From Trichoplax adhaerens (lineage: Eukaryota > Placozoa > Uniplacotomia > Trichoplacea > Trichoplacidae), in NCBI RefSeq assembly GCF_000150275.1, contig NW_002060955.1, positions 875,225 to 939,224 on the forward strand: a DNA stretch of 64,000 nucleotides. Direction: 5' to 3'. Position numbers and translations under genes: made by a program. Below the pieces are notes generated by a model, which was not told where the DNA came from, ran no database searches, and saw only the letters and a list, made by a program, of their open reading frames with translations. Positions within the stretch are counted from its first letter, which is position 1; each line of letters starts with the position of its first letter. Below, in pieces: positions 31,905 to 45,900 of this stretch.

Positions 31905-34315
31905 GGGCCTGACTTTATCAGCTTGTAAGTATATGTTGTGTATAATTTTGATATAACTTGCTTTGACTAGGAAATGTTAATACTAGTAGTGGTTTATTGG
32001 ATAATATTTTATTGCTCTTGTATGAATAAACCATTTTAATTGTTTTTCGTACTCGAATTTTTCTTTCTAGGATTTTGGAAAAAGGTACCTTCTTAGTGGT
32101 AATGATGTATTACAAATTATTAATAGATCATTCATTGCAATGATTCGCTTAGTGTTAATCCATTATTTGAACTTCCAACTGTGAAGAATTTCGTAAAACC
32201 AAATTTTATGATTCTTTTCAGTTGCGCAATCACAATTTGTCGAAGTAATTAATAGTCGTAATATAATCACTGATAAATTATATTGAGCATGTGTACTAAT
32301 ATATACGTAGTAATCTCTACGGCGAGCTGACGTTTAAATTCTATAGTGTCTAGTTGATTGCATGACAAATTTTAATTGTCATCAGAAGATTGATGTAAAA
32401 AGAAAGCAGTATCTTTATCTTGACTGTATTTGAAGCTATAAGCGGTATCTTATCCTCGATACCGGCATCGATGTCTTCTGTCACTTTCGTTCTTGCAAGA
32501 AATTTTATTTGGCCACATGATTGCTAATAACAGTTACGTTTCTCATTGGTTATTTCAAATAATTATGATCGTTATCCACTTGGATTGCTTTTAGTTATTG
32601 CTACCATTAATTACAGTAATTATAATTTTATTAATATAAATACAGTATCCGTGCCATAGTTATCTGTATATTGCACTCTTTGTTTTATATGATTGAAATT
32701 CCTTTTCAGTCCGATGTTATGGAGGACCGTTACTATGTAAGCTTCAGTTACGGCTTAACGAAGCAGACAGAAATTAGATCTCGAGAAATTATTGCTGTGT
32801 TCTTTGCTTAGATGTCAGTAATCTTAATTACCTAGTTTATAGTAATGAAGGAGTCACATGCTCTACTTACATTATATCTTTACGCTCTCTACTAATGAAC
32901 CTATTAATTGTTATCATTGCTATCAAATTAAAATGCTGCTAAATATACAGTAGTGAGTATACGATTAACGAACCTTTTAATAATATTATTAATAGGAACC
33001 ATCAAGGTTTCGTTTTGCTTTTTCCACATGCAATAACTTTGTCAGATCCCTCTAAATAAACTCATATTGACAACCAAATTTTTCACGTGGTACAGCTTAT
33101 TTGTCTTTAAATCGAACGTATTTCATTTTTATATATGAAACTCTGAAATTATTAGCAATCGTGCTCATTCTCAAGTAGTATTAATATTTAATTGTACTTT
33201 GACAGTTTTCTTTATTCACTGGTTACCTAATTCTCAAGTTAATGCCAAGCAATTAACTTGGTTTTAGCAGATTACTATATAAATACCTAGTTCTTATAAG
33301 TAACGAATAAAAGACTATGCATGATACAAGTACCTGTGAATATTCCTCCCAATTTATATGTTAAAAAAAATTTTGTATATCGGGTACTTTACGGTAGTCC
33401 GTTAATTTGTTTATAATGGTATTTTGAATACTGCGATTTGACTTTTGCTACTAACGATGTAACGGGCTTACAGCGTTTAATTAGTGATCGCGAGATAGAT
33501 AGTTTAATTTAGATTAAATCTTTATCGCCTTAATAGGAATACGGCTTGATTAGTAATTGAATAAACTAATTATAATCTTGAAGTTATTATATAATAATAA
33601 CCAAAAGTGAGCACCGAAATTTCACCTCTAGACGGCTGAAGATCAAAAATTATAATGTGAAATATTTAATGATGTGTTATCAGTGTTAATTAACATTATT
33701 CTGTTACGATAGCGAAAAGCTACAATGAATGAATATACCTACAGTGTCTTGCGAGATACAATTAGTTTGAAGGGCATACCATTGTCAAAACAAATGATAT
33801 TGTTTGCATACACTTACAGCAATTACAGCGTCATTTTTAACTATGTGACTAGAGCAAAAAAATAGCCTACTATTAATAAGAGGGAATATGACTTATCTGT
33901 TTATTGTAAAGCTGTATCTAATGGCAACAGAAAGAACTAATAAGCACTCTGTTAAAGTACGTTCCAATTCTGTTAATAATTACTAGGTAGTCAAGAAAAA
34001 AGATTAAGTTTTAAATTTTTCGCAGGAGTTGTTTTACTAAATTTCATTTTTTCTATTTTTTAACAGATAAGTGTTTAAGCGTTAATGGTATCGGAACATA
34101 AATTTACATAATTTATAGCTAACAGTATGGATAATACATAGTAATAAAATGAATTAATAATAATGATACTAAATTTCAATGTATTGCTAGTATATAGGAA
34201 AATTATAATCTTTTCACTTATAAGCTTATAATTTATCCATACACTATCTGTACAAAATGGCAGTCACTTTATACAAAAACAGGCAAGCTAAATAATTAAA
34301 TTTTTTTAACTGAAG
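31905..34315. other. 3' region of Galpha gene B and intergenic DNA
   Basis: AATAAA at 32025-32030, 120 bp after the stop codon, is a plausible polyadenylation signal for Galpha gene B. The remaining sequence up to the stop codon of the minus-strand INTS13 gene is AT-rich with no convincing exon. It should also contain the INTS13 3' UTR. Confidence 0.5.
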
Positions 34316-37300
34316 CTATTCCTCTGGTTTTCTCTTATTTCGATTCATGTATACGTACAATTCTACCGCATTATCGCCTTCAGCATTCGTACGCCCCTCA
34401 AAATCTAATGAACGCGAATATAAGGATAATTTTTTGGTCATAAAAGCCGACAGAAGTGTTCTTTTATCTGTTTGTTCTTCCATTGGTTTCTCTTCTGCTT
34501 CTGTAAAAACGAAATTACCTACTATGTAACTCATAGACAAGTATCTAATTTTTTAATAAAATTAATGGAAGTCGTCAGGTTACCTGTAACCTTCACTTTC
34601 TTTAGCGGTTGAATTTCGTGATCGTCACTTTCGTTCCCATTTCTTGGCGGATCTTCCTCTCTAATTGGAGATTGATTGTCTACAGATATATTAGGTGTAG
34701 TATTTCCTTGATTTTGTTGTTCTTCAAGTGTATCATCTCTGGATTAATGTTTCAGGAATTTTTACGATTATAAACATTAGATGAACGACAGAAAAGCAAC
34801 TTTACTTAATTAAAGAATTAAAAACTAACAATTGTGTTGCTTCCTTGCCGTCTACATCCATGGCTACACTTGCATCTAAATAGGGTCAAAGCGATAACCA
34901 GGAATTTAAGAGTTATAGCGAAAACAAATGCTATCGTGAATCATACCGGCATCAACAGCTCCATTATCTTCAGGAATGTAATTATCGGGCGAAGAGGAAT
35001 TTGCTGCTCTTTTCAAATCCAGAAAGTGGCTATAGATCTGAAATATTACGCATTTCGAAATTTATTCACGTTACGATCACGATATTAATTCAATCTAAGG
35101 GCTGAATCATTTATTATATTCGATTGTATTATCTCATACTTTGTAGTGCATAGCAGAATTAGAACTCTGCAATTCTAGTACAGATTCTAATTCGTTCAAC
35201 AGCTGTCGAGATTGCTCTTCTCTAAAAAAGGACTCGAATAGATATTACTAGTGTAGGCTATACAATTATGATGTATTGAAGAAACTTAAATACCGTTTAG
35301 TTCCTTTAGTTCTTGAACCTCCGTAATATGAACTGCGGTTTTCATTCATACTGGTCTTATCCGATAATTCTGTTAGAATCTAGAGTAAAATCAGAAGGTA
35401 GCTATTGGTTTTCCAATAACAGAAGAGAGTTGCGCTGTCATATCGTATTTGTGTACGAGAATTAGCACCTTTATACACTCATCTACGGTTTCTTCATCTA
35501 ATTTCTTCCAACATAAATATTCTGGAAGCCGATCGAGTTCCTATCATAATAACAACTACATTAATGATTTCTTCATTGATATCATTTAGATACCATTGAT
35601 AGAATTTATGTTTATTACATTTGTCCATTCAGTGCCAAACATAGTGGAATTACTCATTGTCATCGGCCAGTATCGAGTAAATCTATCCATACAATCCAGA
35701 GCTGTACAAAGTTGATATAAAATATGATCAAAGACGATAATTTAGAACACACAGTTAATTCCTATATAATGTTACTATTTCGTTACGATAAAGCAATAAA
35801 GAAGATTAAATCGTATATTGCTACCAGCGTCAATCGGCAAGATTTCCGTAGACTTATTCTGAGTTATAGGTGCTAAGCGACAGTCTTTCATAAGTTCACC
35901 AAAATCCTGAAGAAGATTGAACGGAAACTGTAGCCAAACTCTCTATGATGAGACTAGTAGATAATTAAGTTCTACTAACATTAATTCTGTAGTCCGTTAC
36001 TCGGCCACCAGAACCTTCGCTGATTGAAGGAGGATCCTCCAGAGGCGAGCGAGATATTGATAACGTATGAACAAATATATCACCTTGACGAACAAAATTG
36101 TGTTCATGGTAAGAAAATATGGATTCTATTCAAAGTTGAGGCTAATTATAAACGATAATATACCTTCACTGTCGCAATCATCTTGTCTTTTATGGCCTAC
36201 TAAGAGATGAGATATAACAGATTTATGGCTGGTTTTTTTCGGTTGCTCCAAAGCAACAGTACGTCCTAGATTCAAGAAGAAACAATTAGCATTTACTGTA
36301 ATAAATCTTTGTGATTATGTAAAATGAGCAACTCTATTCACAAATAGATGTTGCGATGACGTTTAAAGTCAATCTATATGAAGCCAAGAAGAAGCGAAAT
36401 ATTACCCGAAAGAAGGAAATTCATTAAGCAAATGGTAGGTCGACTGCTTGGCTGATAGTGCATCAATAAATTTATTATGAACGTTAGCTTGTAAATTGAG
36501 CATGGTATGAAGACATAACACTTTATCGCTTAATTGATTACCTCAACAGGTGTAATACGGCTCATGCTAGTACAAAATTGTGATTCAGATACTGTAATAA
36601 ACGTAGCTGACGGATTAATAACAGAAAATATAAACCACGGATATATATATGACCTACGTGGATTAGATGCTTGTTTGGGTGTACACCATTTTAAGACAAC
36701 TGAAGCTTTGTTATTCCTTTTCAGAGTAAAAGGGTCTACAACATCTAAGAAAGAGATGTATCATTGTCATAGAAAAATATCTAGAATAAATAAAAACCAT
36801 CTATCGTTGTCAAACTATAGAAGTTACCGTAATCTTCAGAAGACGTCTGTAGGCTGTCATGAATTGCGGAGGGATGTAGTAATTGAACATCATAATTTGA
36901 TGAAGTTCCAGTACTTTGCTCTTCCTATTACAGAAAAGTGATTTTCTGAGTTAAAGAGGTTTTACCGTAGATCTGATCTAATTAGAGAGGACCTAATGAA
37001 ATCAATCGTTTGGGTTACCTTCATTGGTATGCCAGTGACGGTGGTAATTTTGAGATCATAATGTAATTGTGACATGATGTTCATTTTTTCGATCATTTCC
37101 GGACCAGAAATGGCATAAACACTAATTCGAATTCGCGAATGTACCTAACATGAATAGATACAGTTAACATTGCAAACTTGGGTAATACGAGTATAATTTG
37201 AAAGTATGGCTAAGGTTGTACACCCAGTTACTGCAAAGTATAGGATATAAAATCCATTAAAATGAAGGGAGAATTTAAAAAAAAAGCTGTAGCAAGACCA

Positions 37301-39038
37301 TATTGTAATACTAAATAGCGCTACTTCTACATATTCCAATTAAGTGATAACACGATAAAGCCTAAGCGTCATTAAGAAGTTATTACAATAGTATGAAAGC
37401 AATTATCGCACTCTTGTCATTGAAAAACCGCACAGAGACTTACTAGTTTGTCGATTCCGAGTGATTGTTCCAGTTGAGAGGTGATATCAGCATAAACCGG
37501 TTGCAAATGTACAAAGACTACATCCAGAAATTTGATGTTGATAATGCTGTATGTAAACGTTATAAATATCATACGCATTAAGCCATGAAAATTGATTGCA
37601 TGGACTAAAATACTCAACAACTTACTCGTGCGTAGACATCGTGTTAATGTCCTCAACAGCTTTGATAATGTCTGCAATGAATGACTTAATGACCATAGTG
37701 CTAAATCATACATGATAGCAAAAGAAATAGATATTAGCGTTCTTCATCAGTTACGAATACTACTCATTTAGAACCATTTCAAAGTTATGATTATAATATA
37801 GTTGCCAAACATACTGCTACAGAGTAGATATGAAGATAGTGGTAAAAAAGTATGTTAATTACCTTTTGTAGGACGAGATGCAAATAATTCTACGAACACC
37901 ATTGTCACGGGAATATTTATCATATGATGTTGATAGAGGCTTAGAGAATTCATGGATGGATTCAGTAAGAGCAGCTTGGAGATCATGACTATCAAATTGG
38001 CTTTCAGTATTGCTACTATAGCGAACGTTGGCGAAATTCTCATACAACTGTTGTCATTATGTTTAGGAATCAAGAATGAATTATTACCAGGTATACGGGT
38101 ACAATTTGTGTACATAAAAATTGATACAGATTATTCAAATTTTAATTTAAATGCCTGATTTGATCATACTATATTATTAAGATGATGACCCTTTGAATTA
38201 TTGCTAAGACCTACATTTATTTAGTATATGTGTTTAACTTTACTTTATCATAAGAGCTTCTAAGTCACCACATGCACTGTATATTGTACAAAGATGGACA
38301 GTAAGGTAGCAAGTCAATTTCCATTTGAAAAGGTGACAAGTTTCATTCAAAAATGAGCATATAGTTGAGCTTAGTTGAACATATGAATAAGCAGCTATGA
38401 TACATTAATTATTGGGACTGCCTAGAAAGAAAAATACCTTCATGATACTACTTCGGCCCAAATTGTTATCCATGGCATCGAAAGTTTTTGATTTATTTCC
38501 GATAACTTTAATTAGAATCTATTAAGACACAAATATTATACCAGTTAAAGATACAACCAACGTAGTTTTAACGAATTCCAAGTTGTCTTGTAGCCTCATA
38601 GGAGAAAGACGGTATTGACAGTGTTTGACAGCTCAGCTCATTTGTCATTGCTGTAGCTAAATACTAACAAGGTATTATTAACAGCTAATTTATAGAGTGT
38701 GTGATTGATTACTTTTGCAATTTGATCAAACAATTTCAAAGTAGCCTTTTAAATTAAAAAGAAGATGTAGAGATCTGTCTACGCACCGGATATTTGGTAG
38801 AATAGATATCAAATGCGATACGAAAGTATTCGATCGCTCCTTCAGTGGCACAGGTCCATAAAGATTTCTCCAATTTGAATGTGTTTCCTTTACCTAATAT
38901 TATTGCATATACGTATATAAGCATGTGTTGATAGTTCGTCTTTATTGGCCTAGTGTTATCTTTTAGTCTTTCTGTGTAGATGCTTAATTGATAGGCCAAC
39001 AATATCATCACAACAATCAACATTATAAGATAGTGCAT
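34316..39038 (-). CDS. INTS13: Integrator complex subunit 13 (Asunder/Mat89Bb)
   Basis: This is INTS13 of the Integrator complex, which processes snRNA and mRNA 3' ends in the nucleus. Exons, 5' to 3' on the minus strand: 39038-38787, 38518-38438, 38047-37863, 37700-37626, 37546-37444, 37144-37019, 36924-36828, 36744-36658, 36591-36542, 36451-36406, 36265-36164, 36083-35980, 35906-35825, 35701-35619, 35540-35469, 35379-35294, 35221-35140, 35037-34947, 34875-34830, 34738-34584, 34500-34316. Phases agree at every junction; total about 729 residues (human about 706). Diagnostic pieces are [20 protein letters not shown] (VWA-like domain), [53 protein letters not shown] and a C-terminal [11 protein letters not shown], corresponding to the segment that contacts the cleavage module. 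The first ~60 residues of exon 1 do not resemble the family; the true start may be an upstream exon spliced at about 38893. Confidence 0.9.
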
Positions 39039-40107
39039 GGTGTCGCTTGATCATGTCCACAATTTAGACTACCAATGGCTCAATAGATGAATCATATTGT
39101 ATCTAAATCGATTATTTGACATTGTCACTATCAATTTTATAGATGCTTTGCGATGGATAGCATGTAAAATGTTGTAGTGCATCGCTCCATTCCTGTCCGT
39201 TCCTGCTATCTAAGTATGCAACTTAGACCACTCGTGATCTAGTGGCAGACTACCGTGCTAAATTCGAGTACAAGATATGATACTATTCTCAAGCTAGCTT
39301 AATGTGGTGTAGTGTACAGTGTGATGTTCTTTTACACTTATTTCCATGCAATAATAATAGGAATGGGTTACTTCATGAATACGTCTACCCCATCCATCGA
39401 TCAGCAGGTAGACAGTAGCGTTGGTGTTTTAGTGTGTTTACCATGGTCCACTCATTCTACATAGTTTCAAGTTTGTAGGTAGAATAGATCAAATTCAATG
39501 CAAAGTGAATACAGCTAACCATTGTCAATTTCATGAATATCACCGCAGCCTTTATCTAATTCCTGGCAGCTATGTAATAATAAAACACTTCTGCCGGCAA
39601 TTGCTGTATTCTGCATTCTTCTTCAATGAATTACACCACCATTCAACCTGCAAGTTCAAGGATAGTTGATGCTATACTTCAATAAAGAGTCTGCTATCAT
39701 AGTCAGTGGATGCTATTGCTCAGTCAACAACATCAGAATTTCAATATCGATCTTTCTTACTTGATCATTCCTTGCTCATATTCCTGTATGAGTTTTGTCA
39801 CTGACAGCGTTTATTAATTTGAATCTTTGGCCTTTTCCTTCTGCTCGTTCGCCTCGGTAGCAGTATCGCCGAAGAAGGACCGACAGACAGAGCTAAGACG
39901 CCAACAATCTGAGCCAGTCCAGTGTTTGTGTTCAGTACGGTACAGTGTAAGTACTGTAGCGTAGTACAGTATACAGTACTGTACTGGACTGGAAGTCTTG
40001 TTCCAAGTGCCTGATACAATATTCGGTGTATAGTAACTAAGACTGGGCTAGAGACAGTCGCGTGAAGCAAGCTGAATTCATTGATGCCTGCGACTTGGCT
40101 ACAGTAT
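39039..40107. other. Intergenic DNA upstream of INTS13
   Basis: No gene is recognised. The true first exon and promoter of INTS13 probably lie here, because the N-terminus encoded at 39038 is atypical. GTAC palindromes begin to appear near 39,935-39,990. The open frame at 39798-40112 (minus) is built on that repeat and is not called. Confidence 0.4.
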
Positions 40108-41370
40108 AACATACTGTAGACTACAGTACTGTACTAGAAAGAATCCCAGGACAAGAAACTTCTTCGGATGGACAGACGTCGAACCTCCGCGCATACTGTA
40201 GACTACTGTACTAGAAAGAATCCCTGGACTGCAACTTCTTCGGACGGACAGACATCGAAATTCTGCGACTTGGCTATAGTACTGTAGAGTATAGGGATAC
40301 TGTAGACTGCTGTACTGTACCACAAAGAATCCCTGGATTAAAAACTCCTTCGGACGGACAGACGCCGAACCGCTGCGCATACTGAAGACTACTGTACTAG
40401 AAAGATTCCCTGGACAGGAAACTTCTTCGGACGGACAGGCGTCGAACCTCTGCGCATACTGTAGAGTGCAGACTACTGTACGCTAGAAAAAATCCCAGGA
40501 CTGGAAACTTCTTAAGATGGACAGACGTTCCACCTCTGCGCATGCTGTAGACTACTGCACTAGAAAGAATCCCTGGACTGGAAACTTCTTCTGACGGACA
40601 GACATTGAAATTCTGCGACTTGGCTACGATACAGTATGGCATACTATAGACTACTGTACTGTACTAGAAAGAATCCCTGGACTAAAAAACTCCTTCGGAT
40701 GGACAGACGCCGAACCTCTGCGCCTACTGTAGATTACTGACTAGTGAGTCACTGTGAGTGACTACTGTACTAGAAAGAATCCCTGGACAGTGGACAGGCA
40801 ACTTCTTCGAACGGACAGACGTCGAGCCTCTGCGCATGCTGTAGACCACTATACTGTACTAGAAAAGATCCCAGGAATGGAAACTTCTTCAGACGGACAG
40901 ACGTTGCCCCTCTGCCCATACTATAGAGTGTACAGTACAGTACAGTAGACTACCGTACTAGAAAGAATCCCTAGACTAGAAACTTCTTCGGACGGACAGA
41001 CGTCGAACCTCTGCGACTTGGCTATAGTAGAGTATAGGGATACTGTATACTGTAGACTGCTGTACCACAAAGAATCCCTGGACTGGAATCTTCTTCGGAC
41101 GGACAGACTTTGAATTTCTGCGACTTGGCTATACAGTAGTACTGTACAGTACAGTACAGTACAGTACCAGATAGAATCCCTGGTCTGGAAACTTCTTTCG
41201 GACGGACAGACGCCGAACCTCTGCGACTTGGCTACAGTACAGTATGGCAAACTGTACCGTACTGTACACTGTACAGTACTACAGTATACAGTACAGTACA
41301 GTACTGTACTAGAAAGAATCCCTGGACTGGAAACCTCTTCGGACAGACAGACGTTGAACCTGCACTAAAG
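40108..41370. repeat. Degenerate tandem satellite, about 13 copies
   Basis: A unit built around CTAGAAAGAATCCCTGGACT, GAAACTTCTTCGGACGGACA, GACGTCGAACCTCTGCG and CATACTGTAGACTACTGTA is repeated head to tail. The AGAATCCC landmark occurs near 40140, 40215, 40327, 40405, 40488, 40565, 40670, 40774, 40865, 40965, 41072, 41173 and 41313. Spacing varies from about 74 to 140 bp because of variable GTACAGTAC inserts, and a CGACTTGGCTA(C/T) variant alternates with CGCATACTG. The open frames across it follow the repeat and are not called. Confidence 0.85.
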
Positions 41371-41759
41371 CTAGTGTATTTTTTCCAATAGTCGTTGACT
41401 ACTGGATGAGCAAGTTTGGATCAAGTGGAATCACAGATGGAAGGATAGATCTTTTCAGCTCTAACACTTCATTATGACAGTACTTGAGTATGTAATCGGT
41501 CGATTTAAAATGAACTGATTGTTTCTCAACGACGTAATATGATGTGGAATCTTATTGCCTTTTACTCAATTCTGCTTGCAAACAGTTATAGAAGATCGTT
41601 GATGTTCTATTTCAATGAGTACCACTGTACCAGTCATTTAGAAAGTACTGTAGACAAGAAGATCCATACTAAGTCAGTATTTTTCCATACTGCGGACCTT
41701 ATTTGGTAAGAAATCGATAGAGTCCATCTGTCTGAGGGTGATCAGCTCAGCCACTATTG

Positions 41760-42420
41760 AATGTTCACTTGTTCAGTACTGTACCATAGCGGTTTTTTTA
41801 CCTCTATACAGTACAGTACAGAACGGTATTCTACAGTACATTATTACAGTACTGTACAGTGTACAGTACAGTACTGTACAGTACAGTACAGTACTTACCA
41901 GTGTACAGCATGTACTGTAGAATAGTGTCGATATCGGATTAGGGTGGATTCCATTCGATATCATCGAGGAGTAAAATCATGTGCACGCTAAATATCTTAA
42001 CTACGTGATAACAGCTACTATAGAATTCATAATGACTAGATAGTTATTTTTAGCAGTCCATGGTACAGTGCGAGAGCCTGAAGGTCCGTAATAATTGTTA
42101 GAATTAATTGATTGATGTACAGTAGACCACTCAAGTTAAAGAGACAAAAATAATCATCCCTTTAACGACTGGATTGTACGTACAGACGGAACACCGGATG
42201 ACCTGGTGATCATACACTAACTGTAGTCTGTAGTATCGTTGGTATCGCATCGGTACCATTTAGTACCGTTTGGGTCCAGTACTGTACGGTACGATGCCGA
42301 TCCGCACCGTAGCCTAATTTGATAATGAACTCTACAGTACAGTATGTACTGTACAGTACTGTAGTATGCAGTCGTACAGTACAGTAGTCCATTTTGCTTT
42401 ACTGTACTGAACACTGTCCC
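41760..42420. repeat. GTAC palindrome tracts upstream of the TFE gene
   Basis: There are two clusters of GTACAGTAC/CAGTACTGTAC strings, about 41,775-41,915 and about 42,275-42,415, separated by ordinary sequence. They end about 0.5 kb upstream of the TFE start codon. The small open frames in them are repeat artefacts. Confidence 0.75.
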
Positions 42421-42910
42421 ACGGCTCCTTCGTGGGACTCACGTGACGTTGCGTGACGCAATCGATGCTGGTGTTTCAACCATACCGGTACGCTTTCCGC
42501 TTGAAGCGTACAGTACTGTAGGCACAATTGCGTCACCGCCATATCCAGGAGTCAAAGGACTTGCACTGTAGGCCAAGTTGACTGGGCCACTCACCCTGGT
42601 CAGAAATACCCACCGGGGAAGGGGGGTAGAAAGAGCGACGAAAGGACGCTATTGCCATCGCCATACTGTTGTACTGTACAAGACAAGTAGCGCAATACTA
42701 TATAACTCAGTAGTAGAGAAAGACGTTGAATGTTGATGCACTAAACCAGCAGCGGTCGTTGCGCTTGACTCCACTTGGATGATTTTTGCAGGGCAGTTTT
42801 GCCTTCTCCATCGCTTGATTGCGTAGTATTGGACATCAACGCCTTCACTTTGATTATTACACCAATATTCTGATTGAATTGGACCTAGTCAGCAGTCAGG
42901 AATTGCAAAA

Positions 42911-42925
42911 CCCCCCCCCCCCCCC
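42911..42925 (+). repeat. Poly-C run in the 5' leader of the TFE gene
   Basis: Fifteen C residues lie just 8 bp upstream of the ATG at 42934. If transcribed, this is an unusual leader sequence immediately before the start codon. The length may be inaccurate because homopolymers are error-prone in assembly. Confidence 0.7.
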
Positions 42926-42933
42926 AAAACAAG

Positions 42934-45900
42934 ATGGATTCAACATCGGATGCTGGTGTTGACGTCAATGTTGCTGACGATCGCCAGCATCATCAAGCCC
43001 GACACAAGCCGCAGCCAATATCGGCACAATCCGCTGCCAAATTAGAAAACTACATAGGCGATGGTTCTTATAGAATGAAGAGTCGGCCATTACAAAAGTA
43101 TGTACACTAGAATACAGTATAGCGCCATTGATCGATGTTGACTAGGCTCTCACTGTAAGACGATGATATTAAAGTGACTTTTGTGCCACGATGGTCATTT
43201 GCATGATTTCAATATCAAAATGCAGAAACACCCACAAGGTATTGATTGATTCACCTTTTCGCTGCATCCTTTGCGAATGGCAGTACTCGATTGATCAGTG
43301 GTTATACAACCTAGAGGTACTCATAACATGGACCTGTATAGCGATTGTGATACATGTCCTAGTGTAAATCGGACACTACTCGTCGATCTTGTAGATCCGA
43401 TATACTGGATAGGTACACAATCGACAACAGGCAGCCCAATCATACTGTACTCCCTTTTCTTTCATCCCTCTACTTTCTTCCTCCATGATAGTTGTTGTTG
43501 TGTGTCAGTACGACAGATACGATCAACGCCGTGACATGGACAGTCCTGCATACAAGTGAAGAGATAATATATTTGTGCGACTCTTGCAAGTCAATTGAAC
43601 CTTGGTATCTTACAAATAAACTAATCAAAGCAACCATTTTCATGGTGATCATGCCACGATTGCATCAATGGCTGATCAGACGTGATCTTACAAATTTGAT
43701 AGTATTGCCGCTCGTTAACATTCATTTGACAAGGACGTCTGATAGGCAATGCATTTTCGTTTACTTCCACTGCAGACTATCGACGTAGATGGAATTCAGC
43801 TTTGGACAATTGTCGATAAAAGCTTACAATAGACTCTTTATGTCCAGATTTTACATGGTAGTCAATGATTCGTCTAGGCACTGGACTATTCCAGCCGATG
43901 ATCATGGACAGTTCCGTCTAGGCAGTGGACTGATCATTAGCTATCACGATACCAAGGTACATACTTACCATATTGGCAAACTTGTATGCAGTGTTGTATT
44001 CAATTTCGTCCAGTCTAGTTGAAATCATAGCGATGGCCATTTTCTCCATGCTTCAAATCGCTGGTCTTCAATGAATTCATAAATCAATGTTACAATCTCT
44101 ACTAGCTATACTTCACTTTTATACCGCAATGGTATACATGCTGGTAACTTATTACACACAAGTATTTACCTCTTGAATAATCATGGATCCCCAAAATCAA
44201 TCTTTTTCCTCCTTAATAATGACCAGTATAATAATGGACATAATCGCTATTTTGTTCCATAGTACAACAGCTACTGATATAGCGTAAGTCGAGTAACCAT
44301 AGAGGAGGTGGAAGGTAGGTATTGTTTACCTTCTCCCAAAAATGTGCACTAACTGCTTTATATTGATGAAGAGCTGCTGTACAATTTTACATAATTTTAT
44401 TTATTTGACTTTGATTGGTGGCGTACAAATCAATCATCTATTTCCACTATTGACGAGTATGTACAATGTATACTGATAATTGATAATCGTTGGCTCAAAC
44501 GTTGATCGAAGAACGTTACTTAGAATCACAATCATTAAGTCACTGTACTGTACAAGGTTCTTTTCTAAACACAGAAATAGTTCACTATACTGTACAAGGT
44601 TCTTTTCCAAACACAGGAAGAAACGAATTGCTCATGACGGTTGTAGCCGTACCTTTATTTGACATGATAATTTGACAAGGCTGTTCTCCTTTTCAACTGT
44701 CTAAACAACGCGGGCAGGTACGATTACTTCAGTCTCCCATTTTACTAGGTGGTAATCAGCAGAATCATCATGTCTACACCCTGCAACCGATGTGAAGGGT
44801 TATAGTCTACTTTGACGCATCAATCAATACCAAGCCTTCTTTAAACCATTAAAATCATCCGCTTTAAATGTGTCACTATGTAATCTGATTTCGTGGCACT
44901 TCCTATTGGAACCTATTCGTAGACTTTATTAACCGTTAGACTCTATTATAGAAATTCAGTAGCCCTCGGATTTGAATCCATTCATACTGCACTATGCTAC
45001 TTGTGTTATCTGCTCATGGTTCTAAAGAATGCCAATTAAAATGTTGACAATCGCTCTTACTTCCTCATATGTACTTCAATAGGTTACAATATTGCTTGAA
45101 AGCCATGTTATGCTCATCCCTGTAATCAGTGGAGAGAGTATATTCAGGCTTGTAGTGTAAATGGTGCATAAACAGTGGCTTAAAAGTCTTACACGATAGT
45201 AAGGGATTACTTCACCCTGTGTAAGACTTACACAAACTGCCCATTTATTTTCTTATGTCGTCTATTTGCATCCGTGATTGCTACATAATGTAAACATAGT
45301 TGTAGAGATAAAGCTAGCAGTTAATGGAATTCGATTTAACATTCCGTATTTTTGCAGCTTTCGATCTGGCGGATTTGGTAAATCGCCCACGACAGGACGT
45401 ATCGCATTAAAACAAGAACTTCAACGCGAGCATGCCCGACAACAGCAAACGAAAGAACTCCAACGACTTCAGAAAGGTTCATTAGATGTTAGACAGCTCC
45501 AACGCTACGCCAGTGGCAGCCATAGGAAAGCAATGGGGCAGGAAGACGGTGTAGTGAATGCCAGTTTGATGACATCGTCGTCTTTACCTAGCGAATTATA
45601 TACGGTAAAAAGATATGCAAAACGTATAATAGTGATATCAACAGTTGTACCTACATAAATAGAGTAGCTTCTTATTGTTTGATATGTGTATAAACCTTCT
45701 ATCGTAATCCGTGATTCGTTGTCATGAAGAGTTGAAAAAAATTTGTAAATTTGTAGATGAAATCGAAGCTGGATAAGCCTATAGACTTTCATGTGGGCAA
45801 GCTCAACAAGACACAACATCAGCCAGCTAATTTGGGTTTATCATCGACTTATGCCGGATCTACCGGTAATAGAATTATAGGCGATATTCCGGAGGATAAA

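Noticed and set aside
36534-36941. 135-codon plus-strand open frame
   Set aside because: It lies antisense to INTS13 exons 7-9, which have consistent phases and family motifs on the minus strand.
37417-38115. Hydrophobic minus-strand frames of 98 and 86 codons
   Set aside because: They are alternative frames over INTS13 exons 3-5; the in-phase exons match the family, whereas these frames do not.
39798-41250. Minus-strand open frames of 80-110 codons across the satellite
   Set aside because: They follow the tandem unit (repeated GILSSTVVYS-like strings) and reflect repeat periodicity, not a protein family.
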